From the NCBI GenBank assembly GCA_028683855.1, contig JAQUHA010000025.1, positions 1 to 55,553 on the forward strand: DNA of 55,553 nt. Reading direction: 5' to 3'. Shown here piece after piece: positions 8,696 to 17,694 of this stretch (position 1 is its first letter; every line of letters starts with the position of its first letter). The stretch comes from Desulfuromonadaceae bacterium. Lineage in GTDB: Bacteria; Desulfobacterota; Desulfuromonadia; Geobacterales; Pseudopelobacteraceae. A program made the position numbers and the translations under genes. The notes below the pieces were generated by a model. The model was not told the origin of the DNA, did not search any database, and saw only the letters and a program-made list of their open reading frames with translations.

Positions 8696-10081
8696 ATGCG
8701 TTATATAAGTACCCGTGGGGGAATAGCCCCAATATCTTTTAAAGACGCAGTCATGATGGGGTTAGCCTCCGACGGTGGGCTTCTTCTGCCTCAATCATAC
8801 CCATCTGTTTCAAGTGAAGAGCTTGAGTCGTGGCGTAATCTTGGATATACCGAACTTGCATTTGAAGTGATATCCCGTTATGTCGGAGATATACCTGAAA
8901 ATGACCTTAGAAATCTAATCAAACGTTCGTATTCAACCTTTTCACATCCAGAAGTAACTCCACTGGTTAAGAAAAATGGAATTTACATTCTGGAACTTTT
9001 TCATGGAGTAACTCTCGCTTTTAAGGATGTTGCTCTTCAGTTTCTTGGTAATCTGTTTGAACACATACTGTCGGAGCGGAATCAGAAATTGAATATCATC
9101 GGAGCAACTTCAGGTGATACAGGCAGTGCCGCCATACATGGTGTTCGAGGTAAAAAAGGTATTACTATTTTCATACTGCACCCCCACGGTAAAACCTCTG
9201 CCGTTCAGGCGCTCCAGATGACCTCAGTACCAGATCCAAATGTCCACAATATAGCTGTTAATGGAACTTTTGACGACTGTCAGGATATCGTTAAAGAACT
9301 CTTCGGGGATCTTGATTTTAAAGAGAAATATTCACTTGGTGCGGTAAATTCGATCAACTGGGCTAGAGTGCTGGCACAGGTAGTGTACTATTTTTATGCC
9401 TGGCTGCGTGCTACGGATGAGGCGGTTTCTCCGGTTAGCTTTTCAGTGCCGACCGGAAATTTTGGGGATATTTTTGCCGGATATGTAGCAAAAAAGATGG
9501 GATTGCCTATTGATAAACTTTTACTGGCAACCAATGAGAACAATATACTTACCCGTTTCATAAATGATTCTGACTACTCTCTGGGAAAAGTTGTGGCGAC
9601 TGTTTCTCCTTCAATGGATATCCAGATAGCCTCAAACTTTGAACGCTATCTTTTCCATCTGTTTAACAACGATTCTGACCGGCTTAAAAAAGCTTTTACT
9701 GAACTGAAGGAGTATGGGCGCATATCATGCAGCACGGATGAAATGGCGAGGGTTCGTACTGACTTCTGCTCATCGTCAGTTGATCAGGAAGCTACACTGC
9801 AGGAAATAGCTGAGTTTTACACCGAGACCGGATATCTTCTTGATCCGCATACTGCAGTTGGAGTAAAGGCTGCTCTTGATCTCTTGCCTGATAACTCTGC
9901 AAAGATATGTCTTGCAACTGCACATCCGGCAAAATTTAGTGAAACCGTTGAGTTGGCTCTTGGTTTTAAGGCACCTGTGCCTGCATCGGTAACGGAGTTA
10001 TACGGCAGGCAAACCAGATGTGAAATTATGGATGCCGATATTGAAACTGTCAGGGAATTCATTGTTACTCATATAGGTTAA
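8696..10081 (+). CDS. thrC: Threonine synthase
   Basis: ThrC converts O-phosphohomoserine to threonine with PLP. The 461-residue length and the N-terminal MRYISTRGG, followed by LASDGGLLLP, identify the longer form found in E. coli and fungi. The PLP lysine is K110 in HGVTLAFKDVALQF, and the cofactor-binding loop is GATSGDTGSAA. The later VPTGNFGDIFAGY motif is also conserved. The ATG has a GAAAGG site. It heads a thrC-murJ-ogt run, and murJ begins 12 bases after its stop. Confidence 0.95.
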   Translation: MRYISTRGGIAPISFKDAVMMGLASDGGLLLPQSYPSVSSEELESWRNLGYTELAFEVISRYVGDIPENDLRNLIKRSYSTFSHPEVTPLVKKNGIYILELFHGVTLAFKDVALQFLGNLFEHILSERNQKLNIIGATSGDTGSAAIHGVRGKKGITIFILHPHGKTSAVQALQMTSVPDPNVHNIAVNGTFDDCQDIVKELFGDLDFKEKYSLGAVNSINWARVLAQVVYYFYAWLRATDEAVSPVSFSVPTGNFGDIFAGYVAKKMGLPIDKLLLATNENNILTRFINDSDYSLGKVVATVSPSMDIQIASNFERYLFHLFNNDSDRLKKAFTELKEYGRISCSTDEMARVRTDFCSSSVDQEATLQEIAEFYTETGYLLDPHTAVGVKAALDLLPDNSAKICLATAHPAKFSETVELALGFKAPVPASVTELYGRQTRCEIMDADIETVREFIVTHIG

Positions 10082-10093
10082 TATCACCCCGCT

Positions 10094-11659
10094 ATGTCTG
10101 AAAAAAAACATATAGCCCGGGCTGCAGGAATACTCGGTAGCGCTACAATGCTCTCGCGTATTATGGGTATGATTCGCGATATGGTTGTATCGCGCCTTTT
10201 TGGCGCAGGTATGGCTACTGATGCCTTTTTTGCAGCATTTCAGATACCTAATATGTTGCGGCGTTTTTTTGCTGAAGGCGCATTGACCTCCGCTTTTGTT
10301 CCTACTTTTTCCGCAACATTTGTACGTCAGGGCGAGGATAAAGCCCGTGAATTAGCCAACATCTGTTTTACTCTCCTTACTATTGTAATGGCGGTTATAA
10401 CCATTGCAGGGATTCTCCTGTCACCAATTTTAGTAAGTTTAATGTTTCCAGGTTTCCGGGCTGAACCTGGAAAATTTGAGTTAACGGTACTGTTGAACCG
10501 GTTAATGTTTCCCTACATATTCTTCATAAGTATTGTCGCTCTTTTTATGGGCATTCTCAATACCCTGCGCCATTTTTTTGCACCTGCTATATCTACTGTG
10601 TTTCTGAACTTATCAATAATTATCTCCGCCCTTTGTCTGAGAGGTTTCTTTGAGGTTCCGGTAACCGCTCTTGCCATCGGGGTTCTTGTTGGCGGCAGCA
10701 TTCAACTTGTTATACAACTACCGGTTCTATGGAGTAAGGGTTACAAACTTACTCCAAATTTCAATTTCAGCTCACCTGAAATCCGCAGTATTGCTCTTCT
10801 TATGCTTCCGTCGACTTTTGGTGTCGGTGTTTATTATCTGAACATAACCGTTAGCGCTATTCTTGCTTCCATGTTGCCCCAGGGGAGTGTTTCATATCTC
10901 TATTACGCACAAAGACTTTTTGAGTTTCCTCAGGGTATTTTTACAGTATCTGTCGCTCAGGCAGTCTTGCCCTCAATGAGCAGGCAGGTCGCTGACGATG
11001 ATATATCTGGCATGAAAGAGACTCTATCTTTCGGCGTGCGCCTGATGCTCTTTATAACCATTCCTGCGATGGCTGGTCTAATGATCTGCTCAACACCAAT
11101 TTTCACTCTTATATTTATGGGTGGAGCGTTTGATTACGATACAGCTGTTAACTCTGCTAAAGCTCTTATGTACTACTCTCTTGGACTCTCCTTCGTTGCA
11201 CTGACGCGGGTTCTGGCACCGGTATTTTATGCGCTGAAAGACACCAGAACCCCTGTGTATACTGCATTTTTAGCATTTGTTGTAAACCTTTGCTTTAGCT
11301 TGGCTTTAATGGATTCCCTGAAACACGGGGGGTTGGCTCTTGCAACAACTATATCTGCTTTTTTTAATATGATTCTGCTGTTTTGGTTTTTACGGCGGAA
11401 AATAGGTGCTTTTGGCGGCTTTAGAATAATGACTACGGCATCTAAATCTTTTGCAGCCTCACTTCCGATGTCAGTTGTAGTCTGGTACGGCTGTTCGTTT
11501 GTTGAATGGTCAAGACCGGGGGAAAAAATATTTAAAGCCTCTGTTCTGGGTGGTTCTATACTATCCGGATTAATTGTATATTTTATGGCAGTCAAGTTGG
11601 TGCGTTCAGAAGAAATTATGGATGCTATAGCTTTGATTCGGCGTAAATTGAGAAAATAG
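10094..11659 (+). CDS. murJ: Lipid II flippase MurJ (MviN)
   Basis: This 521-residue multispanning membrane protein flips lipid II across the inner membrane for peptidoglycan assembly. The N-terminus has the family signature SATMLSRIMGMIRDMVVSRLFGAG, followed by TDAFFAAFQIPNMLRRFFAEGALTSAFVP (both compressed from the full sequence). Repeated hydrophobic segments continue to the C-terminus, consistent with about 14 helices. The ribosome-binding site is weak, so it may depend on coupling to thrC. Confidence 0.95.
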   Translation: MSEKKHIARAAGILGSATMLSRIMGMIRDMVVSRLFGAGMATDAFFAAFQIPNMLRRFFAEGALTSAFVPTFSATFVRQGEDKARELANICFTLLTIVMAVITIAGILLSPILVSLMFPGFRAEPGKFELTVLLNRLMFPYIFFISIVALFMGILNTLRHFFAPAISTVFLNLSIIISALCLRGFFEVPVTALAIGVLVGGSIQLVIQLPVLWSKGYKLTPNFNFSSPEIRSIALLMLPSTFGVGVYYLNITVSAILASMLPQGSVSYLYYAQRLFEFPQGIFTVSVAQAVLPSMSRQVADDDISGMKETLSFGVRLMLFITIPAMAGLMICSTPIFTLIFMGGAFDYDTAVNSAKALMYYSLGLSFVALTRVLAPVFYALKDTRTPVYTAFLAFVVNLCFSLALMDSLKHGGLALATTISAFFNMILLFWFLRRKIGAFGGFRIMTTASKSFAASLPMSVVVWYGCSFVEWSRPGEKIFKASVLGGSILSGLIVYFMAVKLVRSEEIMDAIALIRRKLRK

Positions 11660-11663
11660 CTAT

Positions 11664-12221
11664 ATGTCGCTTTACAGATCATATTTCGAGACAAAATACG
11701 GTTCAGGTTATGTTTGCGCTACAGAATTAGGGGTGGTTAAAGTTGAAATTCCGGATCTTGCCAGCGGAAATCAGCTCCATATAGTGTCATTAAGTGACTC
11801 TGAACAATCCGAAATAACGATCAAGGCAGCTATGCACCTGAAAAGTTATTTTAACGGAGATCGGGTCGACTTTACGGATATTCCTGTCTCACTTGACGGT
11901 TTGACCTCATTCAGGCAGAAAGTTCTCATTGCCGCCAGAAATGTAAAATATGGAGAAATATGCAGTTATGGGCATTTAGCTGAGCTTTGCAATTTTTCTC
12001 GTGCCGCTCGAGCTGTGGGTGGTGCATTAGCGGCTAATCCTGTTCCGGTTATTATACCGTGCCATCGTATTATATCGTCTACCGGGCATTTGACAGGATT
12101 TTCAGCTAAAGGGGGTAAAGCCTCAAAATATGCTATGCTGAAGATGGAGGGTGTTGAGTTCAGTGAGATGATGGTCGTTAAAAATCAGCAGGTTATGAAC
12201 AGTAAACGGGGTAGAAAATAA
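11664..12221 (+). CDS. ogt: Methylated-DNA-protein-cysteine methyltransferase (Ogt/MGMT)
   Basis: This suicide DNA-repair protein removes alkyl groups from O6-alkylguanine onto a cysteine. The active site is IPCHRI at residues 131-136 (Cys133). The arginine-finger helix SRAARAVGGALAANP precedes it, and GHLTGFSAKGGKASKYAML follows. At 185 residues it includes the N-terminal domain as well as the DNA-binding domain. It starts 4 bases after the murJ stop, so it is probably cotranscribed with it. The last roughly 15 residues are basic and not part of the family core. Confidence 0.94.
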   Translation: MSLYRSYFETKYGSGYVCATELGVVKVEIPDLASGNQLHIVSLSDSEQSEITIKAAMHLKSYFNGDRVDFTDIPVSLDGLTSFRQKVLIAARNVKYGEICSYGHLAELCNFSRAARAVGGALAANPVPVIIPCHRIISSTGHLTGFSAKGGKASKYAMLKMEGVEFSEMMVVKNQQVMNSKRGRK

Positions 12222-12245
12222 TATTTATTACATCGCGAAAAACGC

Positions 12246-12274
12246 TTGACAGCGCAACCCCCTATTTTTACTGT
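12246..12274 (+). promoter_or_regulatory. Promoter-like sequence inside a convergent gap
   Basis: TTGACA (12246-12251), 17 bases, then TACTGT (12269-12274) is a good sigma-70 match. It points into a gap where no plus-strand gene follows. The next gene, mazG, is on the opposite strand and ends at 12456. It could drive a short untranslated RNA across the DnaA-box region, or be a chance match. Confidence 0.35.
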
Positions 12275-12380
12275 AAATGCTATAACATGTTGAAATTATT
12301 GTTAAATAATTTTGTATAAAAAAACGGCAATCAGGATAAAACTCTTGCAAAAATATGACTTTTACCTGTCGTAAACACTG

Positions 12381-12414
12381 TTCTCCACAAGTTATCCACA
12401 ATTTTTGTGGATAA
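12381..12414. promoter_or_regulatory. Cluster of DnaA boxes arranged as an inverted repeat
   Basis: Two perfect DnaA boxes face each other: TTATCCACA at 12392-12400 and its complement TGTGGATAA at 12406-12414. Together they make a 10-bp inverted repeat around a 3-base spacer. A third near-match, TTCTCCACA (one mismatch), lies at 12381-12389. An AT-rich stretch precedes the cluster (about 12290-12330). No T run follows on either strand, so an intrinsic terminator is unlikely. The genes normally found at oriC (dnaA, dnaN, gyrB, rpmH) are absent, so a DnaA-titrating or reactivating site is more plausible than the main origin. Confidence 0.6.
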
Positions 12415-12455
12415 GAAAAACAACCTAACAAAAACAGTCAGATCGAGCTGTCTAA

Positions 12456-13250
12456 TTAAGATTTTACATCATTTTCTTTTCGTTTGGCATCTTCCCATAA
12501 TGAATTCATCTCTTCCAGGGTCGCACTTTGCATCGACATCCCCTGCTTTAGCAGTGACTCTTCCACAAAACTGAATCGTCTTTCAAAGCGTGCTACTGTT
12601 TTTCTCAAAGCCTCTTCCGGATTCAGATTCAGAAATCTGCCCAGATTTGTAATCGCAAAGAGCAGGTCTCCCAACTCATCCTCCATTCGTGCTGAATCAC
12701 CACCAGCCCATGCCTCTTCGAATTCGTGCAGCTCCTCCATAACTTTGGCATATACCTGGTCAACATGTTCCCAGTCAAAGCCGACCCGGGAAGCTTTTTC
12801 GCTTATTTTATGAGCTTTCATAAGTGCCGGAAGATGCACCGGAATTCCTGAAAGAGCGGATGGTCTCTCATCACCTTTCTCAATACGTTTGATCTTCTCC
12901 CAGTTTTCAATTTGAGCATTACTGTCTTTGATTTCAAGATCACCGAAAACATGAGGGTGACGACGAATGAGTTTGTCACATAGTGTACTGATTACGTCAT
13001 TAATAGAAAAACTGCCGGATTCTTCAGCAATAGCAGCATGAAAAACCGGCTGCAACAGGAGGTCACCCAGCTCTTCCTTAAGATGTTCCGGTGATTTTTC
13101 ATCAATAGCTTCAATAACTTCATACGTTTCTTCAAGAAGATATCGTGTTAACGTCTCATGTGTCTGTTCTGCGTCCCAGGGGCAGCCGCCAGGAGCCCGT
13201 AATTTACGCATTATTTCTAAAAGTTGATCAAATGAGTAGTCTGTATTCAT
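12456..13250 (-). CDS. mazG: Nucleoside triphosphate pyrophosphohydrolase MazG
   Basis: The 264-residue protein is the full two-domain MazG (E. coli 263), which hydrolyses NTPs and dNTPs to monophosphates. The N-terminus has MRKLRAPGGCPWDAEQTHETL. Each domain keeps the helical EExxE...ExxD metal-binding pattern: EETYEVIEAIDE and ELGDLL in the first, EELHEFEEA and DELGDLLFA in the second. I chose the ATG at 13250, which has AAGGAA just upstream. A GTG or TTG further up would add 21 residues absent from the family. Confidence 0.95.
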   Translation of the reverse strand: MNTDYSFDQLLEIMRKLRAPGGCPWDAEQTHETLTRYLLEETYEVIEAIDEKSPEHLKEELGDLLLQPVFHAAIAEESGSFSINDVISTLCDKLIRRHPHVFGDLEIKDSNAQIENWEKIKRIEKGDERPSALSGIPVHLPALMKAHKISEKASRVGFDWEHVDQVYAKVMEELHEFEEAWAGGDSARMEDELGDLLFAITNLGRFLNLNPEEALRKTVARFERRFSFVEESLLKQGMSMQSATLEEMNSLWEDAKRKENDVKS

Positions 13251-13284
13251 ACTGTTCCTTTTAAGAGTATATTTTATTAAAGAA

Positions 13285-13313
13285 GATATGCCTCTTGAGT
13301 CTGTTTTTGTCAA
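13285..13313 (-). promoter_or_regulatory. Candidate mazG promoter
   Basis: On the minus strand a consensus TTGACA (13313-13308) is followed after 17 bases by CATATC (13290-13285), a weak -10. It lies 35 bases upstream of the mazG start. The mazG-recG gap is divergent. No clear recG promoter was found. Confidence 0.4.
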
Positions 13314-13404
13314 TCTATCAACTTGAAATTAAGTAGACAATACATGGTAAAGAATATTATCTTTGCCCGAACAATAATACTTGTTATTCCTTACAGGAAT
13401 CTGG

Positions 13405-15723
13405 ATGCCTACAGTTAAAATTTTAAAAGAAAATTCGATCATAATCCCCGCTGAAATATTAAACAAATTGAGTCTTAAGGTTGGAGATTCTCTGAACTTG
13501 GAAGAAGTTGACGGAGATCTTGTTGTTCGCCGTATTTTCCCACTCATCGATCAACTGACTCCAAATCCCTTAAAAGATGAAAACAGCTTGAAGAGCTTAA
13601 TATCGCGTAAAAATCTCCAGACCGGGATAATGAATATTAAGGGTATTGGTCCGAAGTTGGCTGCTATCCTTGAAAAAAAAGAGATTCGCACTGTTGAAGA
13701 TGCGCTTTATTTGCTGCCCCTCCGTTATGAGGACCGTCGTCGGATTATGCAGATCTCTTCTCTGGCAAACGGCACCGGAGTGGTTTTTGCCGGAAAAGTT
13801 GTTAACGCTGATGTATCTACGACAAAAGGTGGGAGGCGTTTTTTCGAAGTTATAATTAAAGATGACAGCGGTTCTATTGTCTGTAAATGGTTCAATGCTA
13901 ATCCGGTATGGATGAAGCGGACCTGGAAAGTCGGTCGCGGAGGAGTTTTTTTCGGAGAAGTAAATCAGTATGGTTACCAACGCGAGGTGCATCACCCGGA
14001 TGTTGAATGGCTTCCGGACGGGGGTGACCCAGAGAATATTATTCACTCTGATCCGGCAAATTTTGGCTGCATTGTGCCTGTATACCCACTTACTGATGGA
14101 ATAAATCAGAAAATAATGCGTCGGGTTATGCGTGATGTTGTTGAAACCTTCCTCCCTGATATTGATAGCTTTCTCCCTTCAGATATTATACCAGCAGGTT
14201 TTCCGTCACTTCGTGAGGCGCTTCGTCAAGTTCATTTGCCTACTGCGGAGTCTGAACTTACTCTCTTAAACAGAGGTGAAACGCCTGCACACAAGGCTTT
14301 GGCGTTTGATGAATTTTTCTTCTGGGAATTAGGTCTGGTTTTGAAAAAACGTGGTGTTGGATTGGAAATTGGAATAGCCTTTCAGGTAAACCATCTCTAT
14401 ACAAAAGAGCTTGCGAAACTTCTCCCCTTTGATTTGACATCAGCTCAGAGGCGTGTGCTGTCTGAAATTAAAAATGATATGATGAGTCCGCATCCGATGC
14501 ATCGGCTCGTTCAGGGTGATGTAGGGTGCGGCAAGACTCTTGTTGCTTTAATGGCGGCATTGATTGCAGTAGAAAACGGTTATCAGGTTGCCATTATGGC
14601 TCCTACCGAAATCCTTGCCGAACAGCATTGGCATACCATTCATGGTTGGTGTGAAAAAATGGGACTTGAAGTAACCCTTATAACAGCTGCTCTTAAGGGT
14701 AATGCTAAAAAAGATGCGTTGTCGAGAATTGCCAGCGGATCAGCTCATATTGTAATAGGTACACATGCTGTAATTCAGGATAAAGTTGAATTTGCGAGAC
14801 TGGGTCTCGGCGTAATAGATGAACAGCACCGTTTTGGAGTCCTCCAGCGCGGGATTCTGAAAAAGAAGGGGTTGAACCCTGATATTCTGGTTATGACAGC
14901 AACACCTATACCCCGTACACTTGCAATGACTCTGTTTGGAGACCTTGATCTTTCAGTAATTGATGAAATGCCTCCTGGCAGAGTACCGATTGAGACTAAA
15001 ATATTTTTTGAGTCTCGGCGAACAGAGCTATATGATATGATCCGCCTTCAAATTAATAAAGGGCGTCAGGCATATATAATATATCCACTTGTTGAAGAGT
15101 CTGAAAAACTTGATTTGAAGGCTGCTACAGAGATGGCGGAGCATCTGCAGGTTAAAATATTTCCCGATCTTAAAATTGGGCTGCTTCATGGTAAATTGAC
15201 ACCTCTGGAAAAAGAAAAGATGATGCTTGCCTTCACGAAGGGTGAATTCGATGTCATGGTCTCGACAACTGTAATTGAAGTGGGTATAGACGTTCCGAAC
15301 GCGACTGTAATGGTTGTTGAACATGCGGAACGTTTCGGGCTTTCCCAGCTGCATCAACTGCGTGGCAGGGTAGGGCGCGGAAAAGATAAGTCGTACTGTA
15401 TTCTTCTTACAAATGGTAAATTGTCGGAAGATGCGGAGAAGAGATTGCGGGTTATGGAGTCAACTTGCGACGGTTTCAGAATAGCCGAAGCAGATCTGGA
15501 AATCAGGGGCCCCGGTGATTTTCTTGGAACCAGACAGGCTGGTATGCCGGATTTCCGTGTAGCCAACATACTGCGTGACGGGGCGCTGCTTGAGAAAGCA
15601 CGTCAGTGCGCTGCCGATCTCTTAAAAACAGACCCCGGACTTTCATCCCTTTCTAATACTGCTCTTCATGGCGAACTTTTGCGGCGTTGGGGTACACGAC
15701 TTGAGCTTGGAACAATAGGATAG
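13405..15723 (+). CDS. recG: ATP-dependent DNA helicase RecG with an AbrB/MazE-like N-terminal extension
   Basis: RecG reverses stalled replication forks and branch-migrates Holliday junctions. The core starts near residue 76 (MNIKGIGPKLAAILEKK), and LPLRYEDRRR leads into the wedge domain. Walker A is GDVGCGKT near residues 371-378, the DEAH-type box is DEQH near 472, and GRVGRG marks the C-terminal helicase lobe. Residues 1-45 look like a SpoVT/AbrB swapped-hairpin domain: VKILKENSIIIPAEILNKL, then LKVGDSLNLEEVDGDLVVRR. Total length is 772 residues versus about 690 in E. coli. The ATG at 13405 has CAGGA upstream and reads in frame through the whole protein without a stop. Cotranscribed with ribF, 7 bases downstream. 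Confidence 0.93.
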   Translation: MPTVKILKENSIIIPAEILNKLSLKVGDSLNLEEVDGDLVVRRIFPLIDQLTPNPLKDENSLKSLISRKNLQTGIMNIKGIGPKLAAILEKKEIRTVEDALYLLPLRYEDRRRIMQISSLANGTGVVFAGKVVNADVSTTKGGRRFFEVIIKDDSGSIVCKWFNANPVWMKRTWKVGRGGVFFGEVNQYGYQREVHHPDVEWLPDGGDPENIIHSDPANFGCIVPVYPLTDGINQKIMRRVMRDVVETFLPDIDSFLPSDIIPAGFPSLREALRQVHLPTAESELTLLNRGETPAHKALAFDEFFFWELGLVLKKRGVGLEIGIAFQVNHLYTKELAKLLPFDLTSAQRRVLSEIKNDMMSPHPMHRLVQGDVGCGKTLVALMAALIAVENGYQVAIMAPTEILAEQHWHTIHGWCEKMGLEVTLITAALKGNAKKDALSRIASGSAHIVIGTHAVIQDKVEFARLGLGVIDEQHRFGVLQRGILKKKGLNPDILVMTATPIPRTLAMTLFGDLDLSVIDEMPPGRVPIETKIFFESRRTELYDMIRLQINKGRQAYIIYPLVEESEKLDLKAATEMAEHLQVKIFPDLKIGLLHGKLTPLEKEKMMLAFTKGEFDVMVSTTVIEVGIDVPNATVMVVEHAERFGLSQLHQLRGRVGRGKDKSYCILLTNGKLSEDAEKRLRVMESTCDGFRIAEADLEIRGPGDFLGTRQAGMPDFRVANILRDGALLEKARQCAADLLKTDPGLSSLSNTALHGELLRRWGTRLELGTIG

Positions 15724-15730
15724 GGTAATT

Positions 15731-16699
15731 GTGCATATTATATCAGGCGCAGATATTAACGAAAAAGTTCTTGACCGTTCAGTGGTTACTATTGGTAATT
15801 TTGATGGTGTGCATTGCGGACATTCAGCAATTTTTGCTCATCTGGTACAGCAGGGTATATCTCGTTCTATGCCTACGGTAGTCGTTACCTTTGATCCTCA
15901 TCCATTGAAAATACTTGCCCCCGCATCCGCACCTCAGTTGATAACCACACTTAAGCAGAAGTCTGATCTGATTGAAAAATGCGGTGTGGATTATCTTCTT
16001 GTAGTCCATTTCACCAGAGAGTTTTCACAAATGTCAGCAGGAGATTTTGTAAATCAGATTCTCTACAAATCACTTGGAATGCGTCATATAATTATCGGGC
16101 ATGATTACGCTTTCGGCAGGGGGCGGGAGGGTGATTTCGAAATGTTGCAGCAATCTGGTGCAATAAATGGTTTCACGGTTGAAGATCTCCCTCCGATTGG
16201 AAATAATGGTTCTGTTTTCAGCAGCAGTCTCGCCAGAACAGCTATTGCGGATGGTGATATGGCATTTGCAAAAGAAATTCTCGGGCGCTACTACCAGATT
16301 TCAGGAACTGTAGTGCATGGGCGCGATATAGGTCACTCGCTCGGTTTTCCAACAGCCAATATCTCAACTGTTAACGAACTGCTACCTTCAGACGGTGTGT
16401 ACGCTGTTATTGTTCAGGTTGATGGAGACCTTGTAAAAGGGGCTTGCAATATAGGTTTTAATCCGACTTTCGGTGGGATTGAAAGGTCGGTGGAGGTCTT
16501 TTTACTAGATTACGCCGCAGATATATATAATCACGAGATTAGTTTGCAATTTGTTCACAGGTTACGGGCGGAGAAAAAGTTTTCCGATACTGCAGCACTA
16601 AAGTCTGCAATTGTTGAAAATGTTGCAGCGACTCGTCAAATCCTCGAAGGTCTGAGTGTTAAGTTCTCTATATCGGAATCCAAGTGCGCAATAAACTAG
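15731..16699 (+). CDS. ribF: Bifunctional riboflavin kinase/FAD synthetase
   Basis: RibF makes FMN and then FAD from riboflavin. The N-terminal FAD synthetase domain has VVTIGNFDGVHCGH at about residues 19-32 and VVTFDPHP. The C-terminal kinase domain has GRDIGHSLGFPTANI, GVYAV and NIGFNPTFGG. Length (322) is normal. The start is a GTG with AGGG upstream. It overlaps the next gene by 16 bases. No FMN riboswitch is visible before it. Confidence 0.95.
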   Translation: MHIISGADINEKVLDRSVVTIGNFDGVHCGHSAIFAHLVQQGISRSMPTVVVTFDPHPLKILAPASAPQLITTLKQKSDLIEKCGVDYLLVVHFTREFSQMSAGDFVNQILYKSLGMRHIIIGHDYAFGRGREGDFEMLQQSGAINGFTVEDLPPIGNNGSVFSSSLARTAIADGDMAFAKEILGRYYQISGTVVHGRDIGHSLGFPTANISTVNELLPSDGVYAVIVQVDGDLVKGACNIGFNPTFGGIERSVEVFLLDYAADIYNHEISLQFVHRLRAEKKFSDTAALKSAIVENVAATRQILEGLSVKFSISESKCAIN

Positions 16700-17694
16700 A
16701 CCTTAAATTCTGGCTGGGAATTGGTGTCAGTATTTTCTTTATGACACTGCTATTCAGAAAGATTGACTTTAACCAATTATTAACAGCTCTGCTAAGAGTT
16801 GATTATTTTTACATTATGCTTGCGATTGCCCTCACTTTTTTAAGTTATTTCTTGAGAGCAGTCAGATGGCATTATATTTTGATACCCGAAAAACGTATTC
16901 CGATTTTGTCTTTATATCCTGCTACAATTATAGGATATATGGCTAACAATCTCCTCCCGGCAAGACTTGGGGAGTTTGTACGAGCATACATTCTTGCCAG
17001 GAAAGAGGGTTTGCAGGCTCCAACTGTCTTTGCGTCGCTTGTAATTGACAGGCTTTTTGATGGATTCACAGTGATGCTTATTCTGCTTTTCACGATGTTT
17101 ACTCTGAGACTGCCTCACGGTATGGCTGAGGCGGAGACTGTATTGCGAACTGGTGGTCTGATTTCTTTCATTCTTTATTCATGTATTGTTATTTTTCTCC
17201 TCTTACTGAAAGGTCAGACATCCAGGACAATTGAGTGGACAGGAATTCTGCTTAAACCGTTTCCACAAAAGCTTGCCGATAGAATTATTCCGCTGCTGGG
17301 GTCATTTATAGGTGGGATAAGGCTCTCTTCAAAAGCATCTAACCTTATGGCAATACTGATCTCATCATTGGCTGTATGGTTATTCTGCATAATCCCTGTT
17401 GACCTGGTGCTAAAGGGATTTGATGTGCATCTCCCTTTTACCGCATCCATGTTCATACTCGTTCTGCTTGTCTTTGCTGTAATGGTGCCTGCATCCCCCG
17501 GATATATAGGTACTTATCATTATGCCTGTTTCAAGGGTTTGTCAGCCTTCGGTGTTCCGGAATCAACTGCGGTAAGCATAGCGCTTGTACTTCATGCTAC
17601 AGGCTTTTTTCCAGTTATAATCGCAGGCTTTTACCATGTCTGGAGAAATAAAATATCTCTCAATGAAATTAAAGGGGCGGAAACAATCAGATGA
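16684..17694 (+). CDS. UPF0104/LPG-synthase-type integral membrane protein
   Basis: The 336-residue protein has about eight hydrophobic segments and belongs to the YbhN/AglD/MprF flippase-like family (lysylphosphatidylglycerol synthase TM region). Supporting motifs are SYFLRAVRWHYIL, the conserved NNLLPARLGEFVRAYIL block, VIDRLFDG, and SPGYIGTYHYACFKG near the C-terminus. The MprF catalytic domain is absent, so it is not an aminoacyl-lipid synthase. A role in moving a lipid-linked envelope precursor is a family-level guess. The start is a GTG inside ribF. Its stop overlaps the next gene as ATGA, which couples the two. Confidence 0.85.
   Translation: MRNKLDLKFWLGIGVSIFFMTLLFRKIDFNQLLTALLRVDYFYIMLAIALTFLSYFLRAVRWHYILIPEKRIPILSLYPATIIGYMANNLLPARLGEFVRAYILARKEGLQAPTVFASLVIDRLFDGFTVMLILLFTMFTLRLPHGMAEAETVLRTGGLISFILYSCIVIFLLLLKGQTSRTIEWTGILLKPFPQKLADRIIPLLGSFIGGIRLSSKASNLMAILISSLAVWLFCIIPVDLVLKGFDVHLPFTASMFILVLLVFAVMVPASPGYIGTYHYACFKGLSAFGVPESTAVSIALVLHATGFFPVIIAGFYHVWRNKISLNEIKGAETIR

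Noticed and set aside
12392-12414. The DnaA-box inverted repeat as an intrinsic terminator
   Set aside because: The stem is AT-rich and neither strand has a T run after it, whereas both arms match the DnaA box exactly.
12228-12431. A 67-codon minus-strand frame across the DnaA-box gap
   Set aside because: No ribosome-binding site, low-complexity composition, and it covers the DnaA boxes and promoter-like sequence. It ends close to the ogt stop, with no recognisable domain.
12222-12455. The gap as the main chromosome origin
   Set aside because: Only two perfect boxes, and none of the usual oriC neighbours (dnaA, dnaN, gyrB, rpmH) in the window.
16684-17694. The UPF0104 protein as MprF (lysyl-phosphatidylglycerol synthase)
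   Set aside because: Only the membrane part is present. The C-terminal aminoacyl-transferase domain is missing.
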